From Melanocharis versteri (taxonomy: Eukaryota > Chordata > Aves > Passeriformes > Melanocharitidae), in assembly GCA_013397845.1 (NCBI GenBank), contig VZTG01003225.1, forward strand, positions 434,001 through 498,000: 64,000 bases of DNA, read 5' to 3'. A program made the translations under genes and the position numbers. Numbering within the stretch: position 1 is the stretch's first letter; the number at the start of each line of letters is the position of its first letter. The notes beneath the pieces were generated by a model. The model did not search any database and was not told the DNA's origin. It worked only from the letters and a program-made list of their open reading frames with translations. Below are positions 50,311 through 63,845 of this stretch, piece after piece.

Positions 50311-53300
50311 CAAAATATCAGAGCAAAATCTTAGGTCCTCCTTTGCATTCTATCTTGCAGAAAAGGATCTCTGATAATAAACGGAAAGGTTAATTTAAGT
50401 TGTAATTTAAACAATATAATGGCTCTTGTATGCTTTATTGTACTTCATGTGATATATAGAATTCTTCATATTAAGCTCATTCAGTGTAATCCTGCTTTTT
50501 CCAAAGCACAGCATTTTTTTATCTATAGACTACTCTTTTGTATTTTAATTCATTGATTTGGGGTCAAGCTCAACATAAATAACTTGTTTTTAAGAAGTTC
50601 AAACTTTGACACAAGACTGCTGTAAAAAAAAAACAAACGAGAAAAGGAAAGGATAGCATATGTCCATTTCTATATTGCAAATGAAGAAAGAGCTCTCTCA
50701 TAACTCATTGAGAAAATCTTACATTCCAATTATATTTATCTGTAAATGTTTTGTTTCTATGGCAATGCAAGACCTCTTACTGTGATACGGTCTCATGTTA
50801 GTTTTAATTTGGACTCAATTTTATCTACCTGATAACTTTTGTCCTTTAGTTTTGGATCTTCAGGAAATCTGATAACTATTTTGATATTTTACATTACTTC
50901 ATTTACAGTTTTTGTTATTTTCCCTTTTACTCATGGTTTCTCATATCAGTCATTGTCTTTAGAAAGGATATGATAGGAGGTTCATTGATGAAAGAAATTT
51001 TAAAAGACAAAGAATGATGATTCTGTAATTTTCTCCACACCTGTAACCCCAGGTCTTTCTCAGAGGTACTGTTGCAGTATCAGAGGATTTTCTGATATTG
51101 GAAGGATATCTTGTTTTGCTGTGTTGATTCAACATTGTGTACTCTCTGCACCGGCCAAGGAAATCATACAAACATTTTTAGTCTGGTAGAGCTCTCCCTA
51201 AAAAGAAGCAACATGATTTCTAGCTGTGCATGCATGTGACTTCAAACATAATTCCTGCATCTGGAAGTTTAATGCACATGGAAACACCATGTTTCATTCA
51301 TATGTTCTTTGGATTGTATTTTTGTTTATGTGGTATCATAAACTATATCATTGTTCTGTTGTCGTGCTTGAAATGTTGCTACAGACACATTTATGGTCAG
51401 TATTTGAAGGTATTCTTCAACTTTTGTGGATCTTGGGGTCTTACCAAATGTTCTTGAAAGAGAGAGATGTTGTAATGCTGTTTTATTGTGAAACGTTGTG
51501 GCAGGTGAGCAGAATGTTGTTACCAAATCTTTGTGTACACTTGGTTTTCATTAGCATGTGCAAGCAGGAATAAATGTTTGAATTCTTACAGCTTAAGGGA
51601 GGGTCCAGCCACCAGAACTAGCCATGCACTCATTGCAGCAACAGAAAAGAGTTAATTGCTTTTTCTCATTGCCTGTTGTATTCAAGATAAGGTGGCTGGT
51701 AGATACATGGGTCTATTTGATGTTTGTTGTACTTCTGTACTGTTGCTTCAACAATGCATTTGGTGTGTTGAGGGACAGTTCCCTTTTACTCTAAATCTAT
51801 CTTCTGGCAATTTTAATTTCTTTAGCAACACTGAAACACTATTATTCTCTGTTGTGCAGAGAAAATTACATAAACATGTTTTTAGGAAAGCATTTGTTTT
51901 CTTTTCATGAGAGTAGTTCACTTGTAACCCTGAAGGTCACATTCACGTGCTTTGGACTTGGGCAAAAGGTTTCAAGAAAGCCAAGCTGAAATATGAGCTG
52001 AAATTAATCCAACAATAAAACTGGGACATGTAAAATACTCTGTTTTACGATCTTACAATGTACTGAATATTTAAAAAATCTTCTTCAGAGGGTGTGGGCT
52101 TAATAAGATGGAAAAGAGACTGTAAACCTTCTACAGTAGCAGGCAGTGCTGACATCATAGACCTGTGCACTTGCCCTTCATGTCGGGGTGGGAGTTTGCA
52201 TACAAAAGCTTTTAAAAATCAATTCCTATCACTTAAAGTTAGGATATTTTCATCTAACATGAACTTTTTCATTTTCTCCCTTACATTTTGGCTTTTCTTC
52301 AAGTAGTCTGGAGTTTTAGAACAAATCTATTGGATTTGTCAGCAGAGAATATGAGTTTTTAATTTTTATTTTTTATTATGTTTGAATGTGGTTTTTAAAT
52401 TCTAACTGAATGAAATAAAGTTAGTGCAGTACTTGAAATGAGAATTTGCTAATTTTTATGGTCGTTTCAAAGTTGGCTGCAAGAGTTAAGAATCTTAACT
52501 ATGAAAACTTTGGTGTTGTGAGTCTAATTGGACTCTTCAATGTGCACATAAAATAACATCTGCATTAATATTACAGACAAAAATTTTCTTGAACTTAACT
52601 TCCATTACAACAAGTTTTCTAAAAATTGGAAGGGAAAATTTTGTGAACTCTTTTTTACATGTCTGTATTGGTATGGCTTTAATATTCCAGTATTGTTGCT
52701 TATTTGTCTCATGGTAGTGCAATCCAGTAATGATAAAGCTACGAATGGGAATCACTTCCCTACTGCTGTGAATGATCTGGTGACGAACAAGATTGGTTTT
52801 AGCAGGTGGTTCAGCTTTCTTTTTCATGAAGGACCACATTCTACACCCCTAATGTGTGACAGATTTAAAATACTAGGTTAGGAAAAGTTCAGAGGAGACA
52901 TAGTGTAACAGTCATTAAATCTGTTGATTTTAAGAAGGCTCTTTTCACAAAGGCTCTTTTATCAGAAGGTTACTTGGCTCTAAAATAAGTTTCACCTGTG
53001 ATGAAGAGTAAGCAGATAGAAATTTTCGTAACTGTAGTTGCCAGAAAAGAAGTTACCTTTTCACAGGCAGACATAAACCAAAGTAAGAGCATTAACAGAA
53101 ATATAGGAAGAATATGGAATGAATGACTGTTCTCAGTAAGTGGGCCATTTTCAATGCAGAAGCGTAGAAGCAGAAAGATACACTTGATACATAGTTGACT
53201 ATACACCTGTAATAAGTCCTTACTCATTTAACGGACTTAATGGTCTCTGCCTCATTCCCCATGATGCAACAATAGCAGCTCCCATACCACAGTCTAATGC

Positions 53301-56300
53301 TCCATTTTGTTTTACACTCTGGAATTCTGGAATTACCAAATTTCATACTCTTCTTTCCTTTTCTTTTCCTCACATCATGTGATCTAGTGTGGGGTGTGTA
53401 GGTTTTGGGTACTGTTCTGTTTTAAACTGCGGTTATTTGCATATTGCCTTAGAGTTTGCTGTTCCTCGTGTTCTTTTGAGAGTTCTGAGCTAAGGGTTTT
53501 TACTTTTGCTTCTTTGAATAGTGGACTTTTTAAAGAACTCAGCTCTGAGGTCTTCAAATTTCTTTACCTGCTAGGAAATGTAGTTATGCGTAGTTTAGTG
53601 CCATGATCATTAAGCCTTTGTGTAGGATGTGTATACCCAGTTTTATACCTAAGCTGGGGCCTTTTTTTCATCATTTTATTCAGTATTGTTTTGCTTTCTG
53701 TTTTTAATTTTACCTCTTCAAAGACTGAGAAACTCATAGTTGTGTTTACCTGTTTGTCATTGGTCCTGAGGCAATGGCTAGATTTTACAGCTTTCTTTAG
53801 GAAATTGGTAATACTAAATAAATACAGACAATCTTCTGTCTTTCTTTGTAAGCCTTTCTCTAGAAGAGAGAATAGTAGTTTTCCAAGGCCTGCACAGTGC
53901 TTTTGAAAATCTGACAAGTACATATCCTTTTAAAAATCTTCTCTTCTGTTGAGAGTGTATGGCCTTAAAGCAGAGCTTCAGTTGCTGTTAGATAGAAAAG
54001 GAGGGAAGTCAATCAACAGAGCCTGTGAAGATATAACTTGTAAATTAAGTATTTATGTAGTCTGACCATGACCAGAGCAGACTCATTTTGCTGAAACAAT
54101 TTCACATTTTGGTGTTGAAAATAGTTCAAGATAGATGCTTTAATTCATAGAGGCCTGTGTACTGTGCCTTAGTTTGCATTTCTCTATCGTTTATATGCTA
54201 AAGCTAGTGCTGCTTTTTTTCTTTCACCAGATCTTTGTAAAGTGTCTTGTACTGGAATCTTCAGTTAATTACATTCAAAAAGTGCAGATTCTGGTTCCAG
54301 AATCAAGGGGGGGGAAATTTAAAACGGTGTGAGATGACTGCGTTGTTGTTTGCATGTATTCTTGGGTAGATTTTCCTTTCCTAATTCATCTTCCACTCAT
54401 CGAAGGATAGTGTTAGTCTGACCCTTGATGATTTGAAATCTTTTTCAGGTGTTTAAGCCAAATATAGTGCCACATTTATTCGCTGTTCATCCGTTTGTTT
54501 GCGGTGTCCTTTAATTTTGCTATCATTGCACAGTTGTGCCTTAAAGATACTGTTTAAACAACCTTTGAGACTAATGTAAATGTTTTTGTTATTTGGTAAC
54601 TGGATATTCATTTAATACAAATAGTATTTTTGCTATATTTGAAGGACAGCATTTCCTTATCGAAAGCCTTTTTCTCTCCAGTGTTTCCTGTGGTCAACAT
54701 GAAAAAGAAAGGCTCTCTAAAATGTCTTTGAATCTTGGGTGTCCCTGAGAATGCTGTGTGTTTCTGAAAACTGTTGACAACCTTCGGGTTCTAATTAAGA
54801 CAGATATTTTTACTGTGATCAACAACTAATTAGATGGATGTATCTGAAAGGAAATTGCTGTATACGGGAAGCCAAGTATTTTAAGAGCAGCATTTTGCAT
54901 TGCCATGCACACCCCGCTACAGCATCACAGTTTGCCCTTGGTGGCAGTCAGGGCAGTGTTGTGCTTCCTGTGTTCAGTGTCATGTAAAACGTGGTGGTGC
55001 TTTTGGGGGTGTGATCTAGATAAAGAAAGTTAATGGAGTCCTCATTAGCAATGTTTACTTTGTAGTTATTTAAAGATTTTATTAGGTATTTTGAAAGAAA
55101 TTAGAGGAAAAGGTTTGGAAATCAGAATTATGGGTTTTGCCAAATACAATTGTGTAGAAACGTGCGATTTGTAGACCTGCACTTGGATATATTTGTATAG
55201 GGTTATGTGCTACCTGTGAACCTTTCTGAGGCATGATTTTAAGAGAAAAATCACTTCTTTGAAAAACTGCAAGTAGAACCTCGATTGAGATGCCAACTGG
55301 GAAGTTATTTGGAATTTTTTATTTTGTTGCTCACAGGGGCTTTTTTAATAGTGCTTTATAAAAAGCTAGAAAAGTAGATCTTATTTCACTGCTAGTCAAA
55401 GAAAAGATTGAAATTATTGTAACTGAGTAATAATTAATGTTACTCCACAGTCCTAGCCAGGTTAGGACTCAATGTTTTGATTGGTTGCAGTGTACCTTGA
55501 TAAAATAGTGCTGTTCTTGAGACACATATCTCTCCATTGTCTCCTTTCAATGCATGAGGTATCATTTTGGATTGCTGCAGTTTTCATATCTCCTCCATCT
55601 GACATTTCTTTTTTCCCATTGTTGGATTGCCAGCTTTCAGCAGACTGACTTGTTTTCTCATCTAAATGCTCACTTTATACTTCATTCTCAATGTGTGATT
55701 TTTCATGAACTTTTTTTATTGATTACTCAGTAAGTCAGATGATCTATGTTTTCTGTGCAGTTTTGTACCTTTTTGTAGAAAGGTGTGCACGCTTTTTCAA
55801 GGAGCGTGATGAGCCCAATCGGGATGTCAAGTCATTGCACATCAGCTTGGCTCCTGTAGTGAAAATTACACCTTTGCCATTGGCTGTCTCTTCCTGTGTT
55901 GGCTGCCCCGCTGCTTTTTGTTTATCACAACACTTATTTGTAGTTTTGCAGCAGTGTAGCATTGACTTGTGCTTCATCTGTGCTCCACAATAGCTGCCTG
56001 TGCCTTTGTCCCAGCAGTGCCTGTCCTGCACTCCTGCAGCACCGGGGTCCTGCTGAGCTGTTGTTCATTTCACAACGGTGCTGTTACACATTTTGTTTAT
56101 TCAGACCCATGTCTGAGCCACCTTTCAGACCAGCCAGGCCATTACACTCTGGTTATTCCACGTTTCTCTGCAACCTGCCTTTGTACTTTGCTCTCCTTTA
56201 GTACCAAACTTTAACTGATTCTCAGATCATGCATCAGCTTTCCTTTTATCCCAAGCTGTGTGTTTGTGAGTGCCAAAGGATGCTCTGCAGAAGAGAAGTG

Positions 56301-59300
56301 CAGCCCAGTTTTATTCCTGTTTTGATTTTTTACTGCATGTTTCTCATTGTGTACTTTGGCTGGTCAATTCTATCTGGTCCATACACCTGCCAAGAGATTT
56401 GTAGTGCCATGAGCAAAATGTCAGTCAGCTTTTGTCACAGATTTCTTCAAACCCAGGTGTGGAAAGTATTTTGTAAAAAGCCATACCAAATTTTTAATCC
56501 ATTTTTTTCATATTGAAGACCAGGTAATTTAATTTTTTTTCCTACAGTGTAAAAATACGTCTTTTCCAAGGTCAAGATATTTAAACAGATTTTGTCTTCC
56601 TATCTCCATGCTTTTGGGCCAAGAGCTCTGGATGCTTTATAACTCTAGACAAGTTACAGTTTCTGCTGCCATATTCTTGACAAATTGCACATTCTGTTCT
56701 TGTGGGACAGGTCATGCAATTTTTGTTTCTTTGCATTTTTTCATAACTGAAAGGGGACCATTTTCTGATGCTGATTCCTCTCATATTCTAGACATCAGTA
56801 GAGGCTGCTTAGATTATTCTTCAATTTCTTTGGAATACAAATAATGGTATCTCTTGCTGTGTCAAGATGATATAAACCTTTAGTGAGAAACTTCATGATT
56901 TATGGAGGCAAGGTGCTCTTTTCTGTATTCTTCTCTTTGGTTTCATCAATCTGACTAGATTTTACTATTTGACTTATCCTTTCAACAGCAGAAACTCACC
57001 TAACTTAAGTCTGCTTTAAGCTTTATTGATTCCTTACCACAAATTAAATTTAGGCAGGAGTTACACACTTTCTTTCAGTGTCTGTGTCAGCTCACCTACT
57101 CTCCATCCTCCACTTATTGCCACATGCTCCCTTCTGTCTCCACTTCTGGGCATCCATAAGAGGAGTCTGTTTCTGTCTTTTATCATGGTTTATCTGTGAG
57201 TAGGGCAGGTATCTTAACTTGGCTGCAGCTCTTCAGTTAAGATTAGACCTACTTTTCTTGCTTCATGCATACCAGTAGAAGTGGCCTTAAAATTAACTTA
57301 GGACTAAAAATACTTTCAAAAGCTTAAGTCTGAATTTCAGCTTGGTTTGGGATTTTTATATCAGTTGTCACGCCATCAGTGAGTAATGTGCCTACAATCA
57401 AGTTTTTCCAAGCAGGTCTTATGTAGGTATTCTTATTCTTTGTTTTCATTTTGTAGCTCGGGGTAGAATATTTCTAAATTATTATTCTGCTAGGAATTAG
57501 AATAATGAGGCTTTCGCATTTCATATTAAAATACATGCATACATGAAAATTAAGATGTTTAGGGAAGTCAGTCTTTACAGATGGATCTTGTTACGGGTTC
57601 CTGTTACCTAAGGTGTGGATTTCACAAGTACTCAGAGATTATACTTGATATTTTACTGACACAGGCCTGCTCTCAAAGTTGTCTTATTTCAAACTATTGA
57701 AATCTTGGTCCAAACAATGGATTATTTCCCTGTATATAGAATGGAAACCTAGCTGAAAAAGTCTTGTTTAGAAGCTGTAAGAATGACTTAAAATATTTTT
57801 CTTTAAAAATAAATTCTTATTCTCACTTGAAGTGTGCTCTCTTACCTATGTGTAAAGTCTTTCATTTTGAATGCAGGGTAAATTTTAGGGAGGAAAAACT
57901 ACTTAAAGTTAGGCTTCAGTGTTTTTATTGGAGCACTTAGCATAATTTTCAAAACATTCAATAACAATAATTTATTTTTTAAATTTAAGAAATTTATTTA
58001 CAATGCAAGTAACTATTTCAGAGCTGTACTTAAGGTATCAATTCTTAAAATTTGGTAGTTGTTGTTACCTGTCTTTCTAGTTTAAAGTTCTTGAGATGTG
58101 TGTTTGAATAAATTCTCTTGTGTATCATATTTGTTGCTGACATTTCCTATTTATCAGTTTACTACTCACAGCTGGTTTTAAATTGCATTTAAGTAGTAGA
58201 ACTCTCAGAAAAGGAAATTACTTATTTGCAAATTGCTGTTTGACCTTCCTTAATTCAGAAGTCTGGTGGGTTTTAAACCACCCAGGGACTGTCTTATCAT
58301 ATTTCTGAGATGATCTCTCTCCATAACATAATTGCATTTATAATGTCAGAAAACTATTATGGATTAAAGATTTGAGCTCAAATGGCAGGACTTCCATAGC
58401 TGCATTCATCACAGCACTGAGATGGAGGCATTGTGCTTCCTCAGAACAGCCTGAACCAGCAGCACAGATTGTTCTGAACCTCCAACCTTTGCCTTATTGT
58501 GCCTCCTTCAAAACCATTTTTAATTATGATTAGATAGAAAAAAAATAGCAGAAGCTTTTCTTCTGTTACTCTTCTGTTTGTAAGTCAAGTACAACAGTGC
58601 TCATCTGCACAACATGTGTTTAGGGGTTGTTTTAAATTTATTTGCATGCTCCTAACTTCTAGTGATAACTAGAAATGAGTTTTCTTTCAGGGGAGTGATG
58701 GTCAGAGGAAGGCTTGTTTCATGGTGGTGCCGAAAAGCTGAAAATTCATCATGTTCATCAGCAAATTAATGATGCTGCCTTTCAGCTGTTAGAATCTTAG
58801 CTGCTTTTTGTTCCCAAGATCTTTTAAGACAGTATGCTGTGAACAATTTGAGATCATAGGATTATTTTTTTTCTTTAACAGGTTATGTACTATCATCAAT
58901 AGTAAATTTTGCTCTAAAATTTTATGACTTCTTCATGCCTACTTCAGTGACAGCTTACATTAATATTCTACTTCCTTGTTCTTGAAGAACCCTGTGCCTT
59001 CTGTGGACTGCTAAATAGTCTATAATACCACAAAACATGGTGATTCTTGTCAAAAAGATCACTGTTCTATGTAACTTTCTCAGTCAGGCTGCTTTAAATA
59101 ATTATAACTTAAAAAGGGGGAAGGAATGTTGCTATTTAAACTTGTCAGCATATATTCAAGTCTGCCCTGTATTTTGGGGAGCCATCAGAATGGAGCTCTG
59201 TATTTGCATGGCTCTGCACACCTGATTAATTCATTCTTTAGAAAAAGTTTTAGTTCCCAAATTCTGCAATGAAATTGCAATTTAAACCTTTCGTGGTGCC

Positions 59301-61429
59301 TATGATTTGTTGTGTGTAATTTTCTGAGGCTGACTGGTTTTGGGGAGGAAGTTATTTCGCTAACTACACTCTGAAACTGTTGCCATCCATTCCACTTGCC
59401 AAATGTGTACCTGAAAATGTGACCATCTGCTCTTCTGTGTTACTGTTGTGCTGTGCTCTTTGAAGATGAAGTACTAATGATTAGTACTGCCATGTAATTT
59501 TGCCTCTGTGCAATTTAAACTTAAAACTTGGGCAGTGTGTGGGTATCTCAATATATTGATTCCAAAAAAAGCTACCAGTAAGTAATGCTTTTTCACTGAC
59601 AGGCCAAGGGTGCTCACAAATTCCTAGTTGCCTCTTCTAGCTATCTTTGTCATATATTTTGTATGTATTTCATTCATATTTCCTTTTTTCTTCTTCTCAG
59701 ACCAAGAAAACAACTCTGAGTTAGTCTGAAGAGCAAAATAAACTTCCCACCATAATTTCAGTCTGGGATTATGGCTGGTTCTGACTTCTCACCCTGTATT
59801 TTTGTCTCCATTCAGTTCACCTCCTGTCTTGGTATTCTGTGCTGTTTTATTTGTTTTAGCACTCCAGCTGTGTTAAACTCAGCTCTTATATCTAACTTCT
59901 AAGACTCCCTGAATATTGCTTCTCTCCCCAGCTTGCTTTGATTGATTTCCAGGGCATTTCTTTCTCTCTCTCTCTGATTCCCAAATGAGATTCCATCCAC
60001 AGCTGAAATATGTTATTTCATATTACAGTGAGAATCCAGTTGATAAATGGAAATGAGACATTAAAAATTTTCTTTGTAGATTTCTTTGTTGCTGGGTTTT
60101 GGCATTGTGGAAAAAATGAGTTAAAATTTTAGAGACAATCAGTCAGATTGTGCGTGCTTGGTTTACTGTCTTTTCAATATATATTACATTACCAAATCAG
60201 TCTCTGTTGGAAATCATTCTGAGGCTACTGTAGTCACTGTAGATTTTAACCTAGTGTATTCCACTAGTTCCCTTTTTGAGAAATCGTTTGAGTAGAGTTT
60301 GTACAGAGAACATTTTTTTAAAATTCTGCGAAATTTTTACTGTTTCTACTCAGTGTTTTTGAAACCTTTCTGTAAAAGCCTCAAGTCAGTGCTGTGTGTG
60401 ACAGGTGCTCTTACGCTTTCCAAGCTACCAGTTTGCACATCACTGCTGGCAGTGTTTAACAAGTGCAGTTTGCAGAATTCCTGTCAGACAGTAGGGTAAG
60501 AGCCAGTTTGCCCTTGCTCCCAAATAGTGGGGAAGGAGGTGTTTTTGTCTGTAAGTGTTGCAAAAGACTGAGAGAAACATAACTCTGCAGTGTTATTTTC
60601 ATAGCTGTTTTACAGCATACGAACACACAGCATTGATGGCAATCTCTGATGGGAAATGCTGAGGACTGACCTAACAAGATAAGAGACATTTTTACGCATT
60701 CCTACTTTTTCTTTTTCCTACTTTTTTTCAACATGTTGTGGCAGATTAACTCAGCAAATATATGGACTTGAGGTAGCCAGATTTTTTTTAACTTTATCAT
60801 TTTCATACAACAACAACAGGTGTCAAATTTCCTGTTTTTTCCAGAAGAATGTGGCTCCAAACTGCGCAGAAAATAAGCAATTCAAAGAATATTATTTTCC
60901 TTCTGTGCTTGGCAGCTTCAACTTTTCTGGTGTTGCTCTCCCGTCCTGCTATTAAAAATCAGTATGTTTATTAGCATAATGATGATTTGGGTAATACTAA
61001 AGAAAGAAATGAGAAATTAAAAAAAAAATAGTTGTATTCGGGCAGTTTTAATAGGAAGTGTAGAAAAAATAACAAGGTTTTCTTTAGCACTTGGGAGCAT
61101 GGGGAGGCCACTCATTGCTTGCCTTAGTAGAAGGCTGAATTCAAACCTTTCTATTTATTCCTTTTCATTTAATGATAGGGGGAAATTTTTGTGGGGAGAG
61201 ATGATTCTTTTAGGCCCCAGCAGGCTGGAAACTTAACTACACACAGGGTTCTCTGCTTAGCCAGGAAGAGCAGAGGGAACCTGAGAGTCCATTGATATTC
61301 CTCTGATCTGGCTGCTAGGATTAGTTAGAATAATACAGGGGTGATTTGTTAGAAAAACACAGGCAATTCATCCTTTCTCCAGTGCTGTTGAAAGTTGATG
61401 AATTCAGAGGTGATTCAGTAAAGGTGATA

Positions 61430-61740
61430 GGGGAACTGGGAGTTGCAACACCCACAGAACCATCCTGGGGTCCTCACAGACAGTGTTGCAGACCCATTGG
61501 TTTGGGGTGCAGCAGCTCCCAGAGAAAGCCCAGCGCAGGTGAGCGCATTCCCAGGCTGCACTGACCCAGCAGCGTGTCCTGTCTCCGTGTGCCGTGTGCT
61601 CAGTGCCACGCCTGCCACCCCTCTGTGCTTCACGTGGCTCTGGGGAAGGGTCAAAACTCTCCGAGGCTGAACAGGCCCCGTGCACAGAGCCGTGGCAGAG
61701 CACCTGCTGAAGGGCTGCTGAATTTGGCTCCCCGAGGTGT
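61430..61740. other. GC-richer patch of unknown nature
   Basis: A roughly 300-base block with about a dozen CpGs and many CAG/CTG triplets, set in AT-rich surroundings. Overlapping short frames on both strands reflect the base composition. It could be an old repeat fragment or a regulatory element. Neither can be shown from sequence. Confidence 0.4.
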
Positions 61741-63462
61741 TTTTTTCAGATTGCTCTTGTTTCAGATCAAAAAGTATAGTCGTGTTTCCACATCCCTTTT
61801 TTTTGCTCTATGCTTTCTCAGAGGAGACAAGAATTATATGGGTCAGTTATTATACATGGTGAAATGTTAAATCTTTTCACTTAAGCATTAAATATGTTAC
61901 CAGCACTTCAAGACTATTTAGAGAAAAGGGCTGGGTGAGGGTAGTGTAATTAAAGATGAAGAAAAAATACTAGATTTTCAAGAAATCTCACTAATTTGTC
62001 ATAGAAATTGTGAAAAAAATGGAGATGGTTTTTGTCTTTTTCACTGGGATTTTGGCACTGTTGTCCTGTCTTCAAGTTCTGTGGTGAAAAGAGAGCTATT
62101 GGATGTGCTATGGCTGGAGTTTATGTTCCGTGTCACAGAAGCACCTGTGATTTGACTTCCGCAGATCACGTGCACGGAAGCTGATTAACTGAGTCAGTCC
62201 CAAGTGGATAAAAACAAAACAGATGATAATTGCTGGAATGGTAAACACATGGCTTCAGAACTGGAAATTCTAACCTTTTTAGAGACCATTATGTAAGATC
62301 AGTATATGCCTGTTGTGTAGGAAATGGAAGGGAGCTCCATTTTCATACTGGTGTGGGTGTTGGTAGTGGAGAGCTCCGGGGGCTGTAGAGTGGGGATATT
62401 CTTCCAGGCTCTCCTGAAATATGCTTCATGGCTCCTGGGGGCATCAGGCTGTAATCTGAATTCCTTACAGGAGGGTTGCTGTGTGTAACATCTTCTGCTG
62501 GGAACGCTTAATGCGCTGTGGAGCTTGTGCAAGTAGAGTGGAATAAAATTTAGACTAGAATCTAGATTTGACTGGAGAAATTCAACTGCTTCTGTTTAAT
62601 TTTGTCCCTTTAATTACATTCTCTGATTTAAAAATATTTAAATACACCATTTTTTTTACCTTGTTACATCAACAGCTGGAAAATAAATTCCTACAGGTAA
62701 AGGAATGAAAAGCAAGATGAAATACTAGGTTCTTCTTGGTTAACAAATAAATTAATGTGGATCTCTAACCGTATTATTTTCCACTTTATTTTTATCAAGG
62801 TAAAATTTTCTAAAATACTTGAACTTTAATTGTTGGTGTTACCCATACCAAGGAACTGGGGGGAAAAAAATAAGCATTTTTTTATTCCTGTTTTTATGCA
62901 TTCATTTAAAAAGCAAAATCTTGAGTTTCCTAGAGTTCTTCTCTGAGAGGTGAACAGATCACCACATGACAGTTATCAACACATACTTCAGTTGCAGTTT
63001 TGCAAATTCAGTCCAGCCTATTGCACCTTATGCAGAAACCTGTATAAACCTAAAAGATGAAGAGTATGACAGTCTCTGACAGAGCTGAGTCCTTGGAAAG
63101 TGCTGTTTGGTGCTATAATAGCACTCAGCATTTTCATTTGTAGTCCAAGCTAATGGGAAGGAATGATGGTCACACCAAATCCTAGGATGCACTGTTACCA
63201 CCAGCAAATGGCCCTTACCAGCTTGGTACAATTCCTAGCTGATCTACAGAAGGAACGTGCCAGGTCAGAGGAGGAGCCCGAACCTTTGGCTTTTTCTGCC
63301 TGGCACTTGCCCAGCATTCAACACGGTTTATCTGACTACTGCTTTAAAGACAGTGGAAATGCTGGGTTTTAAAGCACTTTGCAGGTATATACGACTTCAT
63401 AGTTTGTAATTTCTTGATTCCCAAGGCATTTATGTTCCTTTCAGATAGCAACCACCACCAAA

Positions 63463-63552
63463 AAAAAAAAAAAAACAACAACAAAAACCAACAACAAAAA
63501 AAAAAAAGCACCACACAAAAAACCCCCACCCCAACCCTTAAAAAAAACCAAA
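63463..63552. repeat. A-rich low-complexity tract
   Basis: Runs of A with CAA, CCA and AAC units, starting with an uninterrupted poly(A) of about 16 bases. It may be the decayed tail of a retroposed sequence, but no body is recognisable on its 5' side. Confidence 0.8.
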
Positions 63553-63845
63553 CCAAAACATTCCTGCCCTATCCTTCATTTAGCTGTTGGGTAGTTGTTA
63601 GAAGTTATGTATTGCTACCTGGCCGTGCCTGAAAAGCACAAAATCAGTAGGGGTGAGGAAAGCTGCTAACTGCAGAAGTCAGCCTAAACACCATCTCTCA
63701 TATGCACTTAATCCCATGGTCATAAGAAAAGCCTTTGACTTTCTGAGGGCAAAGATCCAAGTCTGAAGAGGTTGTAAACTCGAGAAAGTAACTTTGCTGA
63801 CTCAAGTCCTGTCCGTCATTGACACCTGCACTCCATTTCCTGCAG

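Larger units (their letters stand above)
50311..63845 (+). other. Noncoding interval, proposed last intron of long LCORL
   Basis: A 13.5 kb stretch with no frame longer than about 120 codons and none with recognisable protein character. On the proposed gene model it is the body of the intron from 49364 to 63845. I see no LINE or LTR copy that I can name. A GC-richer patch lies at about 61430-61740 and an A-rich tract at 63463-63552. The minus strand was read for the neighbouring NCAPG gene, whose 3' end faces LCORL in mammals, but no exon was recognised. Confidence 0.6.

Noticed and set aside
55739..56516. A cluster of overlapping 80-95 codon frames on both strands near 56 kb.
   Set aside because: They are Cys/Phe/Leu-rich translations of pyrimidine-rich sequence, with no conserved motif, no splice-site support and no start context.
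50311..63845. NCAPG terminal exons on the minus strand.
   Set aside because: They were expected somewhere downstream from mammalian gene order, but no minus-strand segment with splice sites and NCAPG-like peptide was recognised. They probably lie beyond the window.
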